This document shows positions 7,340 through 15,007 of a stretch of 37,183 nt of DNA, piece after piece; the first letter of the stretch is position 1, and each line of letters opens with the position of its first letter. This DNA comes from Mycobacterium sp. NS-7484. GTDB lineage: Bacteria; Actinomycetota; Actinomycetes; Mycobacteriales; Mycobacteriaceae. The translations under genes were made by a program, and so were the position numbers. Below the pieces are notes generated by a model, which saw only the letters and a program-made list of their open reading frames with translations, searched no databases and was not told the DNA's origin. The stretch is taken from positions 1-37,183 of the forward strand of contig NZ_MBEJ01000139.1 in assembly GCF_001953975.1 (NCBI RefSeq). The letters are read 5' to 3'.

Positions 7340-8257
7340 GTGCGTTCGCTACTGATCTTCACGCTCGTCGGCCTCGGGGCCCAATTGGTCGACGGCGCGC
7401 TCGGGATGGCCTTCGGCGTCACCGCCTCGACGCTGCTGGTGCTCAGCGGCGTGGCCTCGGCGCAGGCCAGCGCCGCGGTGCACCTGGCCGAGGTCGGCAC
7501 CACGCTGGCGTCGGCGGTGTCGCATTGGCGGTTCAAGAACATCGACTGGCCCATGGTGGCCAAACTCGGCCTGCCGGGTGCCGCGGGTGCCTTCGCGGGT
7601 GCCACGGTGTTGTCGTCGCTGTCGACGGAATCGGCCGCACCACTGATGGCCGCGATCCTGCTGGGCATCGGTGTCTACGTGCTGTTGCGTTTCTCGCTGG
7701 GCCGGCCGCTGACGCTGGGGGAGCACGGCACCAGTCACAGCGCGAAGTTCCTTGCCCCACTGGGATTGTTCGGCGGGTTCATCGACGCATCGGGCGGCGG
7801 CGGCTGGGGCCCGGTGACCACCAGCACGCTGCTGTCCCGGGGCAAGACCGCTCCGCGCACGGTGATCGGTTCGGTGAGCACCTCGGAGTTCCTGGTGTCG
7901 GTCTCGGCGTCGATCGGCTTCCTGATCGGGCTGCGTCAGGAGTTCCTGGAGAACTGGCCCGTGGTGCTCGGTCTCATGGTCGGCGGCGTGATCGCCGCGC
8001 CCGTGGCCGCCTGGCTGGTCAGCCGGGTGAACCCGGCGCTGCTCGGCACCGCTGTCGGTGGGGTGATCCTGCTGACCAACAGCCAGAAATTGGTGCACTA
8101 CTTCGGCGTCCACTGGCCGTGGTCCACCGGGATCTACACGCTCATCGTGGCGGGGTGGGCATTCCTGGTGGTTCGCGCTTGGCAGACGTCGCGGGCCCCG
8201 CGCGATGTCGACGATTCGGTGGTCACCGCGGTCGAAGAGCCGGCCGCACGCAGCTAG
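7340..8257 (+). CDS. TauE/SafE family membrane transporter (second copy)
   Basis: A 305-residue polytopic membrane protein with roughly eight hydrophobic segments. The first repeat reads GLGAQLVDGALGMAFGVTAS and then HLAEVGTTLASAVSHWRFKN; the second begins GLFGGFIDASGGGGWGPVTT, with the Gly-rich loop typical of sulfite/organosulfonate exporters (TauE/SafE). It is only distantly like the first copy at 6314, so this is not a recent tandem duplication. The start is GTG 7340, with only a weak GAAAG upstream. Its TAG overlaps the stop of the convergent GntR regulator by a few bases. Confidence 0.86.
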   Translation: MRSLLIFTLVGLGAQLVDGALGMAFGVTASTLLVLSGVASAQASAAVHLAEVGTTLASAVSHWRFKNIDWPMVAKLGLPGAAGAFAGATVLSSLSTESAAPLMAAILLGIGVYVLLRFSLGRPLTLGEHGTSHSAKFLAPLGLFGGFIDASGGGGWGPVTTSTLLSRGKTAPRTVIGSVSTSEFLVSVSASIGFLIGLRQEFLENWPVVLGLMVGGVIAAPVAAWLVSRVNPALLGTAVGGVILLTNSQKLVHYFGVHWPWSTGIYTLIVAGWAFLVVRAWQTSRAPRDVDDSVVTAVEEPAARS

Positions 8258-9009
8258 TCACGCCCGGTGGCCGGCTGCGGCAAACCGACGTACATCGTGT
8301 TGTGCAACGACAGCACATGATTGCGGGCAATCTCTGAGACCGCCCGGCTGTCGCGTCGGCGCAGCGCCTCCACCAGTTGCGCGTGCTCGAGGTTGGACTG
8401 GTGCAGGTAGTCGATCGGGTACGGAATGAAGTAGCGGTACAGCCTGTGCAGGACGTCGCAGTAGGTGTGCATGGCCCAGTCGAGACCGCTTGCCGCCGCG
8501 ACTGATTCGTGGAACCGCTGATCGGCACGGTGGAAGCGGGTCCAGTCGGTGGCCGCGGCGGCCTCGGCGACGATCGCCGCGAGCTCATCGAGTTGCGCGT
8601 CGGTGGCGGCGTGAGCCGCAGCGGTACTGAGGGCGTCCTCGGCCAGTGCTCGCAGGTCGATGAGGCGGCGCACCTCGAGGGCATCGGCGCGGTACGTGGC
8701 CGACGGGCGATCGGTTGCCGGCGTGGCCTGGACACCGCTGACGAAGGTCCCGCCGGCTCGGCCGCGACGGCGGATCACCAGGCCCTCATCGGCCATCGTC
8801 TGCAGAGCCCGGCGGACAGTGGCGACGCTGACGTCGAGGGCTCCGGCGATGTCGGGCTCGGCGGGCAGCCGTTCCCCGCTGGCCATGAGTCCCAGCTCCA
8901 TGGCCAGCTCGAGGCGGGCCCGCACCGTGTCGGCTGCGCTCAGTCGAGTGATGCCCGCGACGGCGGGGGCGCTCAGCGCCGGATGCGCCTCACCGACCTG
9001 CAACGTCAT
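8254..9009 (-). CDS. GntR-family transcriptional regulator, FadR/FCD subfamily
   Basis: A 251-residue regulator. An N-terminal winged helix (about residues 25-90) contains LPAEPDIAGALDVSVATVRR and ALQTMADEGLVIRRRGRAGG; the C-terminal all-helical FCD-type domain has RRLIDLRALAEDAL and HRADQRFHESVAAASG, with His residues that could bind metal or an organic acid. It is divergent from the nitrilase and permease genes and probably represses them. TACCCT (9022-9017) ends 7 bases before the ATG, so its own mRNA may be leaderless. An inverted repeat between the two genes is a likely binding site. Confidence 0.87.
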   Translation of the reverse strand: MTLQVGEAHPALSAPAVAGITRLSAADTVRARLELAMELGLMASGERLPAEPDIAGALDVSVATVRRALQTMADEGLVIRRRGRAGGTFVSGVQATPATDRPSATYRADALEVRRLIDLRALAEDALSTAAAHAATDAQLDELAAIVAEAAAATDWTRFHRADQRFHESVAAASGLDWAMHTYCDVLHRLYRYFIPYPIDYLHQSNLEHAQLVEALRRRDSRAVSEIARNHVLSLHNTMYVGLPQPATGRD

Positions 9010-9031
9010 GGGCCTCAGGGTACGTCAGCTA

Positions 9032-9061
9032 TTGCCCTATTTGTTCAAGCTGAACTAATAT
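9032..9061 (+). promoter_or_regulatory. Nitrilase promoter with GntR-type operator in the spacer
   Basis: TTGCCC (9032-9037) and TAATAT (9056-9061) form a -35/-10 pair with an 18-base spacer. Inside the spacer is a perfect inverted repeat GTTCA-AGC-TGAAC (9043-9055) touching the -10 box. A regulator bound there would block polymerase directly. The divergent FadR-type protein is the natural candidate. Confidence 0.55.
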
Positions 9062-9107
9062 CTCCGCTAATTCGCTCATTCTGGGTTATTAACGCGTCGG
9101 AGGTCCT

Positions 9108-9998
9108 GTGTCCGGAACCATCACGGTGGCCGCGGTCCAGGCCGCGCCGCTCGACGTGGCCGGCCTGCCGGTATTCGGTCGGGAGGACACCGTCGCCCAG
9201 CTCGCCGATGACGTGCTTCGGGTGCGGTCAGCGGTGACCGGCCCGGCGCTGATCGTCTATCCCGAGATTCACCTGTTCGGTACCGAGGACACCGACATGC
9301 TGGACGCGGCCGCCGAACCACTCGACGGCCCCCTGTGCGCCGCCCTCGGTGAGGTGGCCCGCGCCGCCGACGCCTGGCTGGTTCCCGGCTCGCTGTGTGA
9401 GCGGGGAGAGAACGGCGAATTGTTCAACACCGCGCCGGTTTTCGCGCCCGACGGAAAGCTCGTAGCGTCCTACCGCAAGGTCTTCCCCTGGCGGCCGTTC
9501 GAGAAGTACGCGGCCGGCGATCGTTTCGTCACCGTCGAGCTTCCCGGCGTCGGTCGGCTCGGCTTGTCCATCTGTTACGACGCCTGGTTCCCGGAGGTGA
9601 GCCGCCATCTGGCCTGGATGGGCGCCGACGTGATCGTGAACGTCGTCAAGACCACCACCGACGACCGGAGCCAAGAGTTGGTGCTCGCCCGCGCCAATTC
9701 CATTGTGAACCAGGTGTTCACGGTGAGCGTCAACTGCGCCGGTCCGATCGGCAAGGGCCGCAGCATCATCGTCGACCCGGAAGGTGATGTGCTCCAAGAG
9801 AACTCAGACGCCGCCCCGGGTGTGCTCTACCAGAGCATCGACTTCGGAGCCGTCGCCGCCGTACGTGAGCGCGGCACCGCCGGCACCAACCGCATGTGGG
9901 AGCAGTTCGGGCCGTCGGACCGCCCGATCGCACTTCCGCTGTACGAGGGCCGCATCGACCCACGCAGCTGGTCACCGTCGAACCGCCCGGCCAACTGA
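9108..9998 (+). CDS. Carbon-nitrogen hydrolase (nitrilase/amidase superfamily)
   Basis: A 296-residue nitrilase-superfamily enzyme with the full catalytic triad: Glu53 in YPEIHL, Lys124 in SYRKVFPW and Cys156 in LSICYDAWFPE. Such enzymes hydrolyse amides or N-carbamoyl compounds, releasing ammonia. The FPW and YDAWFPE surroundings fit aliphatic amidase/carbamoylase-like branches more than true nitrilases. The start is GTG 9108 with GGAGG 4-5 bases upstream. It is cotranscribed with the amino-acid/polyamine-type permease 11 bases downstream and divergent from a GntR regulator, suggesting uptake and hydrolysis of one nitrogen compound. Confidence 0.88.
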   Translation: MSGTITVAAVQAAPLDVAGLPVFGREDTVAQLADDVLRVRSAVTGPALIVYPEIHLFGTEDTDMLDAAAEPLDGPLCAALGEVARAADAWLVPGSLCERGENGELFNTAPVFAPDGKLVASYRKVFPWRPFEKYAAGDRFVTVELPGVGRLGLSICYDAWFPEVSRHLAWMGADVIVNVVKTTTDDRSQELVLARANSIVNQVFTVSVNCAGPIGKGRSIIVDPEGDVLQENSDAAPGVLYQSIDFGAVAAVRERGTAGTNRMWEQFGPSDRPIALPLYEGRIDPRSWSPSNRPAN

Positions 9999-10009
9999 AA
10001 GGCACCGCC

Positions 10010-11383
10010 ATGACACCACCATCCGCCGGGCAGCCGACTCTGGTGCGCGCCCTCGGGTTGCGCTCGTTGGTGCTCTTCGGGCTGGCCTACATGACGCCGT
10101 TGATCGTGCTCGGCATCTTCGGGGTGGTGGCCTCCACCACCTCCGGCGCGTCCGCGTCGGCCTACTTGATCGCGTTGGCGGCCATGCTGTTCACCGCATC
10201 CAGCTACGGCCGGATGGCGTCCGCCTACCCGGTGTCGGGATCGGCCTACACCTACGTGCGCCGCACCATCGACGCACGCGTCGGATTCCTCACCGGCTGG
10301 GCGGTATTGCTGGACTACCTGTTTCTGCCCATGGTCATCTGGCTGATCGGAGCGGCATATCTCGACGCCCAGTTCCCGGGAGTTCCCGGCTGGCTGTGGG
10401 TGCTGGCCTTCATCCTCGTCACCACCGTGCTCAACGTCGTCGGCATCAAAGTCGCCGACAAGGCCAACTACCTGTTGATGGCGTTCCAACTGCTCGTCAT
10501 CGGGTTGTTCGTGGCACTGTCGGTGGCCTCGGTCGTCCGCAGCAGCGGTGCCGGCGGGCTGGTCAGTGCGGGCCCGTTCACCGGGATCGGCGCCAGCATC
10601 GGGGGAGTGACGGCCGGTGCGGCCATCGCGGCCTACTCGTTCCTGGGGTTCGACGCCGTCACCACCTTCACCGAGGAAGCCATCGAGCCGCGCAAGAACA
10701 TGCCGCGCGCCATCCTGCTGATCGCACTGATCGGCGGCACCATCTTCCTGGTCATCGCATTCACCACCCAATTGGTGCATCCGGGTGGGGAATTCGCCGA
10801 TTCCTCGTCGGCCGCCCTGGAGATCGCCAAGCAGATCGGCGGCAACCTATTCGGGGCGGTGTTCCTCGCCGGCCTGATCCTCGCCCAGTTCGCGTCCGGC
10901 ATCGCCGCCCAGGCCTCCGCGTCGCGGCTGCTGTTCGCCATGGGGCGCGACGGCACCCTGCCCCGGTCGGTATTCGGAACCCTGAGCGCCAAATTCCGCA
11001 CCCCGGCAGCCAACCTGGTGATGGTTGGCGCGGTGGGCCTGTTGGCCATGTTCCTCGACGTGGCGACCTCGACGTCGTTCATCAACTTCGGGGCGTTCGT
11101 GGCGTTCACCCTCGTGAACGTGTCGGTCATCGTCTACTACTTCCGCCACCGGGCCGCCGGCGAGACGCGTAACCCTCTGCTCTACGTCGTGGCACCGGGA
11201 ATCGGCGCGGTCATCACGTCGTATCTGCTGCTGCAACTCGACACCCGGGCGATCGTCCTGGGGCTGTGCTGGCTGGGACTCGGGATCGTCGTGCTGGCTG
11301 TGACGAGTCGCGGTTTCAAGAAGTTGCCGCCGGAGATCGCGGTCGACGAAGCCGAGTCTGCCACCGCCCAAACCACCGTGTAG
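10010..11383 (+). CDS. APC-superfamily amino acid/polyamine permease
   Basis: A 457-residue permease with about 12 membrane segments. LVLFGLAYMTPLIVLGIFGV and YPVSGSAYTYVRRTIDARVG are the first two hallmark regions of the APC family; the order and the AYTYV motif resemble PuuP-type putrescine importers, though substrate is not certain. FDAVTTFTEEAIEPRKNMPR is the conserved cytoplasmic loop. The ATG 10010 has GAAAGG 8 bases upstream; an open frame before it lies within the nitrilase gene. It probably brings in the substrate of the upstream amidohydrolase, or its amine product. Confidence 0.88.
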   Translation: MTPPSAGQPTLVRALGLRSLVLFGLAYMTPLIVLGIFGVVASTTSGASASAYLIALAAMLFTASSYGRMASAYPVSGSAYTYVRRTIDARVGFLTGWAVLLDYLFLPMVIWLIGAAYLDAQFPGVPGWLWVLAFILVTTVLNVVGIKVADKANYLLMAFQLLVIGLFVALSVASVVRSSGAGGLVSAGPFTGIGASIGGVTAGAAIAAYSFLGFDAVTTFTEEAIEPRKNMPRAILLIALIGGTIFLVIAFTTQLVHPGGEFADSSSAALEIAKQIGGNLFGAVFLAGLILAQFASGIAAQASASRLLFAMGRDGTLPRSVFGTLSAKFRTPAANLVMVGAVGLLAMFLDVATSTSFINFGAFVAFTLVNVSVIVYYFRHRAAGETRNPLLYVVAPGIGAVITSYLLLQLDTRAIVLGLCWLGLGIVVLAVTSRGFKKLPPEIAVDEAESATAQTTV

Positions 11384-11433
11384 TGAGGGCTGAGGTGTGA
11401 CCGCTGGGGCGGATTAGAACAAGGGCGGGAGCC

Positions 11434-11444
11434 TACGGTAAGCT
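11434..11444 (+). promoter_or_regulatory. Putative promoter -10 for tRNA-Pro
   Basis: Two overlapping TANNNT matches, TACGGT (11434-11439) and TAAGCT (11439-11444), lie 34-44 bases before the mature tRNA 5' end. No confident -35 was seen. The GTAAGCTTT string is shared with the region at 7127-7135. Confidence 0.35.
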
Positions 11445-11477
11445 TTCGACTCGCTGCCGGTGCAAGCCGGAAGCACG

Positions 11478-11551
<74 letters not shown>

Positions 11552-11560
11552 CAAGAAAAA

Positions 11561-11586
11561 CCCTCTCCGGCCAGCATCGGAGGGGC
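11561..11586 (+). terminator. Hairpin after tRNA-Pro, possible terminator
   Basis: CCCTCTCCG and CGGAGGGGC can pair around the loop GCCAGCAT, forming a GC-rich stem of about 9 pairs with one G-T pair. The following bases CTCTTCGTTTCT are only moderately T-rich, so termination would be imperfect or of the mycobacterial type without a U-tract. Confidence 0.5.
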
Positions 11587-11621
11587 CTCTTCGTTTCTGG
11601 GGTCGGGGAGCAGTCGGCGTG

Positions 11622-11664
11622 TTGACACGAGATGACACTCAACGTCGGTTATCGGTTCTACTCT
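11622..11664 (+). promoter_or_regulatory. Putative promoter elements for the first island gene
   Basis: TACTCT (11659-11664) matches TANNNT and ends 7 bases before the ATG at 11672, the geometry of a leaderless mRNA. A perfect TTGACA is at 11622-11627 but lies 31 bases from this -10, too far to pair with it. Confidence 0.35.
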
Positions 11665-11671
11665 TCCGGCC

Positions 11672-11839
11672 ATGGCTCGGATCCCCGACTACGTCAAGGT
11701 CGTCACCACACCCAGCGGCTCCACCCCTACCAGGCTGGGCGGCGCTACGGCCGAAGCCGCCCACGAAGAAGAGGAAGAAGGAGTACGCATCGCTGCGAAC
11801 GTCAGCGCCATGCCCCGCCTTCCCCTTACGCTGCGGTGA
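11672..11839 (+). CDS. Small unknown protein, island; possibly a frame-disrupted N-terminus
   Basis: A 55-codon frame beginning MARIPDYVKVVTTPSGS with an acidic EEEEEGVRI centre. Third codon positions are mostly G or C, as for real genes here. The ATG is 7 bases after a TACTCT box, so it may be leaderless. The following zinc-ribbon-like frame (from 11929) lies in another phase, and the hydrophilic stretch between 11840 and 11960 reads sensibly in a third phase (for example PEAGESEQASDESTTDDGEQ). The three pieces could therefore be one gene of about 154 codons with two indels. I do not recognise a family. Confidence 0.35.
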   Translation: MARIPDYVKVVTTPSGSTPTRLGGATAEAAHEEEEEGVRIAANVSAMPRLPLTLR

Positions 11840-11928
11840 GACCCACAACGCAGCGGTGTCTCGCCGGCCGGGATCAGCGGCCCCACCGCCTCGACAACCC
11901 GAAGCGGGAGAGTCGGAGCAGGCCTCTG

Positions 11929-12135
11929 ATGAGTCGACGACGGACGATGGGGAGCAGAGGTGCTCCTTCCGATCTCTACGCACGCGGCCACTCGGGCCGC
12001 TGCACGTGCGCAGCGTGCCTCGGCATGGGGTTCCCGTCCAGAGGGCGCAGCAAGGAGCCGGATGAACCGCCGAAGCTGTGCCCGACCTGCCGCATCGAGT
12101 TGCCGGTCACCGGCGAGTGTGACAGTTGCTCGTAG
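11929..12135 (+). CDS. Small Cys-rich zinc-ribbon-like protein
   Basis: A 68-residue basic protein. Six Cys residues are arranged as CTCAAC, then CPTC and CDSC near the C-terminus (LCPTCRIELPVTGECDSCS), a layout expected for a zinc ribbon or treble-clef knuckle. CGGAGCAGG lies 6-7 bases before the ATG 11929. It could be a DNA- or RNA-binding accessory factor of a mobile region, but no function can be named. It may alternatively be the C-terminal end of the frame that starts at 11672 (see that entry). Confidence 0.5.
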   Translation: MSRRRTMGSRGAPSDLYARGHSGRCTCAACLGMGFPSRGRSKEPDEPPKLCPTCRIELPVTGECDSCS

Positions 12136-12192
12136 CCGGATCGCCTCGAGCCCCAACGCGGCGTCGGCCCCTTCCCTTACGCTGCCCTCACC

Positions 12193-12762
12193 ATGCAGAG
12201 CAAGAAGCCGTGGCGCCCGAACCCGAAGCTTGACGAGATCGCCGCCGTGGTGGCCCGCGTCGAGCTGCTCCCCGCCGACCGTCCGCTCACCGCGGGGGAA
12301 ATCCGGATGCTCGACAGCCTTGCGGCCCGGCTGCGGAGACGGTCTCTGAACGACCGGTCCGAGGAGCTCCTCGACCTTCTGCGCCGCGTGTCCACCGTCC
12401 GTACCCGGAACCGTGAGTCTGGCGTTCCCACGGCCGACGCGAAGCGCCCGCCGAAGAAAGGTCGGGGAGGAGTCGGTCAGATGCACCGCGAACTGTCCGA
12501 GTTGGCGGCCAAGCACCCGCTCGGACCCGAGAACCTCGGGCGACTCCATGAGATCGTGAACGAGGCGGCACTCCTCGTCGAAAAGGGTCCCGCGTACCAG
12601 CGTCTCTACGAGCGGGCGCTGCAGATCCAGAAAAAGGCCCTGCGACCGCCGCATCAGACGACGGCGACCGGCAAGTCCCGTGGTCTCGTCAAGAACCCGG
12701 AGTTGTTGTATGGCGGCCGTGAGGTGCTCGGCGGGGCACCGTCGACGGGGCGCAGGCGCTGA
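12193..12762 (+). CDS. Hypothetical protein, helical and basic
   Basis: A 189-residue soluble protein with no recognised family. It starts MQSKKPWRPNPKLDEIAAVV and is rich in Leu, Arg, Lys and Glu, with likely helices at residues 15-75 and 95-150 (for example RLHEIVNEAALLVEKG) separated by a KRPPKKGRGG linker; the C-terminus is basic and probably flexible. The -10-like TACGCT (12178-12183) lies 9 bases before the ATG, consistent with a nearly leaderless mRNA. The preceding TTCCCTTACGCTGC string also occurs at the end of the 11672 frame. It is the largest intact plus-strand gene of the island. Confidence 0.6.
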   Translation: MQSKKPWRPNPKLDEIAAVVARVELLPADRPLTAGEIRMLDSLAARLRRRSLNDRSEELLDLLRRVSTVRTRNRESGVPTADAKRPPKKGRGGVGQMHRELSELAAKHPLGPENLGRLHEIVNEAALLVEKGPAYQRLYERALQIQKKALRPPHQTTATGKSRGLVKNPELLYGGREVLGGAPSTGRRR

Positions 12763-12771
12763 CGGTGTCCG

Positions 12772-13335
12772 ATGCCAACCCGTCGGCGCCCGCCGGGTCT
12801 CAACCCGCCAGGCCACGCGGTTGACACCTCCGCCGTTGAGGTTCGCGAGCGCCGCGCCGCGACCGCACGCCGGTACCAACCCGAACACGTTCAACTGCTC
12901 CTGGTAGCGCAAGCTCCGCCCGACGCCGACGATCGCTATTTCTACTTCCCGGGCGTGGCGCAGCACGACTGGCTGTTCTGGGCGGTCGTGCGGGCGCTCC
13001 TGCCGGGCGCCGGACTCACCAGGGACCACAAGCCGGCCCTGCTGGAGCAGCTGCGCGACCGTGGTGTGTTCCTGATCGATCTGAAGCCCGATCCCATCGT
13101 GAACAGCCGGGCCAGCTTGTTGGAGCTGAGGCCGCACGTTCCGGCGCTGCTGGATCGGATCGCTGAATTACAGCCCGAGCGCATCATCTTGATCAAGGTC
13201 GACGTGTACGACGCGGCGTACCCCGCGTTGGCGGCCGGGGGCCTGCCCGTCAGCAAGGTCCGTGTCCCGTTCCCGTCGCATGGGCAGCAGGAGAAGTTCA
13301 GGGTGGCGTTCGGGCGGGCACTGGCTGGCGGGTGA
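12772..13335 (+). CDS. Hypothetical alpha/beta protein, possibly uracil-DNA-glycosylase-like fold
   Basis: A 187-residue protein. After a basic N-terminal region comes LLLVAQAPPDADDRYFYFPG, then DRGVFLIDLKPDPI, ERIILIKVDVYDAAYPAL and PFPSHGQQEKFRVAF. The alternation of beta strands and helices, with an APP motif after the first strand and a late G-Q-Q segment, faintly recalls members of the uracil-DNA glycosylase superfamily, but the usual catalytic motifs cannot be confirmed. The first 22 residues may not be translated; the ATG at 12772 has no visible ribosome site. It begins 9 bases after the preceding gene and may be cotranscribed with it. Confidence 0.55.
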   Translation: MPTRRRPPGLNPPGHAVDTSAVEVRERRAATARRYQPEHVQLLLVAQAPPDADDRYFYFPGVAQHDWLFWAVVRALLPGAGLTRDHKPALLEQLRDRGVFLIDLKPDPIVNSRASLLELRPHVPALLDRIAELQPERIILIKVDVYDAAYPALAAGGLPVSKVRVPFPSHGQQEKFRVAFGRALAGG

Positions 13336-13376
13336 TCCCTCGTCTATGTCGCACCCGCCGTGCAACGCTTAGGTCC

Positions 13377-14466
13377 GTGACTGACGACGCTGCCCCCCTG
13401 GGGCAACCGCCCGATGCGGATTGGGATGACCCACAGCGGTTCGAAGGCGTGGTGGGCGTCCTCATTCGTCCTCCCGTACCTGCTTCCCCTCGAACCGCAG
13501 GCGGTGCCCATCGGCGTCGATGACTACTACCTTCGAGTCCGCGGGGTGACGCCAGCTGAATTCGATGACGCCTGGATGCAGATGCCGTTCAGCTGCTTGA
13601 CGATGTGGTCGGTCGAGTCTGGTGGGGTTGACCCCGTCGTTGAAGACACGACGCTGGCATCGGCTGCTCTGGCCCGCGTCACCGGTCAGGAGCCGCAGCC
13701 ATCTCCGCAGCACGACGACGGGCGCCAGCGATCGGCGGTCGTTGTTCTGATTCCCGTGAAGAGCCGGACCGCCGCCCTCATGCCGCCACACGACGGCAAG
13801 GTGGATCCGCTCACCCTCGCCCACTGGCTGATCGCCGACGCTGTCCGATCGTTGCGGATCGCCTCGATGGCCCCCATCCCGGATCTGCACTACCGGTCGT
13901 TGAACCCGATCGTGCCCGCTGCGTTCGGGTCGGTGGGCGAAGGCGGGCTGGTCAACTTCGATCAGAAGCAGACCGCCATTCTGCTGGACCACCTGCCCGC
14001 ACGCCTCACCACAGTGCCGCCGGTCGATCAGGCCGAAGTGGGCAGAGTATTCGGGGAACTCGGCGGCCATGAGCTCACCGCGGACTGGGTGCTCACTGTC
14101 CCCGAACCGATGAACTTCCGCATCGACCAGGACGCGGGCTCGTCGCGGGCGGTGTTCTGGCGGCCGGGCCTGACGGCGATGTTCGCCCCGTGGGGCAACC
14201 CGAGGGGGGACACGCCCCCGCCGAGCGCCTGCAGCAGGTTCGGGGTCATGTCTCGCCGCACGGATTCGACCACACCGAGTGGTCGGAAGACAGTGCGCAC
14301 TACCTCACGTACCGCCTCGCCGAAGGGGCCGGCGACGCGAGGCTGCCTGCGCTCTACGGCTTCGTGGTGAGCACCGCTGGCCACGCAGCTGGCCGTGTAC
14401 TTCGACAGCGGAGACGACCTGGCATCGGCGCAGGCACTGGTGCGGTCGATCACGAGCAGACGGTGA
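13377..14466 (+). pseudogene. Hypothetical gene disrupted by two to three frameshifts
   Basis: Coding-like sequence runs through alternating phases. From GTG 13377 one phase gives MTDDAAPLGQPPDADWDDPQ; the next phase (13414 on) gives a long stretch including LTLAHWLIADAVRSLRIASM and VNFDQKQTAILLDHLPARL; near 14200 the sense moves to GHAPAERLQQVRGHVSPHGF, and near 14375 to LATQLAVYFDSGDDLASAQA, ending at TGA 14464. The second shift is explained by loss of one C in the CCC before a G6 run (14204-14209). The first shift is doubtful because ATG 13414 could be the true start. No family was recognised. Whether this is decay or sequence error cannot be decided from one sequence. Confidence 0.55.
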
Positions 14467-14533
14467 GCGGGTTCACTCGGCCGGAGGCTCCCGCCGAACT
14501 TGCTCCTGCTCGGTATCCGCTCGGTTCCCGACG

Positions 14534-15007
14534 TCAGTCCGGCTGAGCCTCGTACCACTGCTCGCCGGTGCCGAGTTCACGGACATCGACGCCGCTGGAG
14601 GTGACGAGCTCCTCAGGTGCAACGAAGTACGCCATGCCGGTCGGATCCCCGGTGTACCAGTACAACCAGCGCTGCGCGCAGCCACGTCGCGCGGCGATCG
14701 TCGCGAACCGGGAAAGAATGCGTTCCAGGCTGGCCGACGCCCGGCTGCCCTCACCGTCGATGTCGCGGGCCATGAAGTCGTCCCCGTCGAGTTCGACGAA
14801 CACTTTCCCGTCGTGGACACGGATCGGTCCACGCTCCACGACTACGCCCCCGTGGGCCATGGCCGCCACCATGCCGCCGATCAAATCTTCGGCCCACTCT
14901 TCGGCTTCTTCCTGAGGTGCGAAGTCGCCTTCGATGTACACCCCTCTGGCCTGGTGGTCGTTGCTCCACTCACCGAAGAGCTTGTAGGCCAACGTTTCAT
15001 CCATCAT
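14534..15007 (-). CDS. Hypothetical protein, second gene of a coupled pair
   Basis: A 157-residue acidic soluble protein starting MMDETLAYKLFGEWSNDH. It has an EEAEEWAEDLIGGMVAAMAH helix, a VVVERGPIRVHDGKVFVELD strand pair and a C-terminal GMAYFVAPEELVTS segment. ACGAGGAGCGCC just upstream provides a good ribosome site for the ATG pair at 15007/15004. The start overlaps the stop of the preceding 386-residue gene as ATGA, so both should be made in fixed ratio. No family is recognised; the small acidic character and coupling would suit an immunity or inhibitor-like partner, which is only a guess. Confidence 0.65.
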   Translation of the reverse strand: MMDETLAYKLFGEWSNDHQARGVYIEGDFAPQEEAEEWAEDLIGGMVAAMAHGGVVVERGPIRVHDGKVFVELDGDDFMARDIDGEGSRASASLERILSRFATIAARRGCAQRWLYWYTGDPTGMAYFVAPEELVTSSGVDVRELGTGEQWYEAQPD

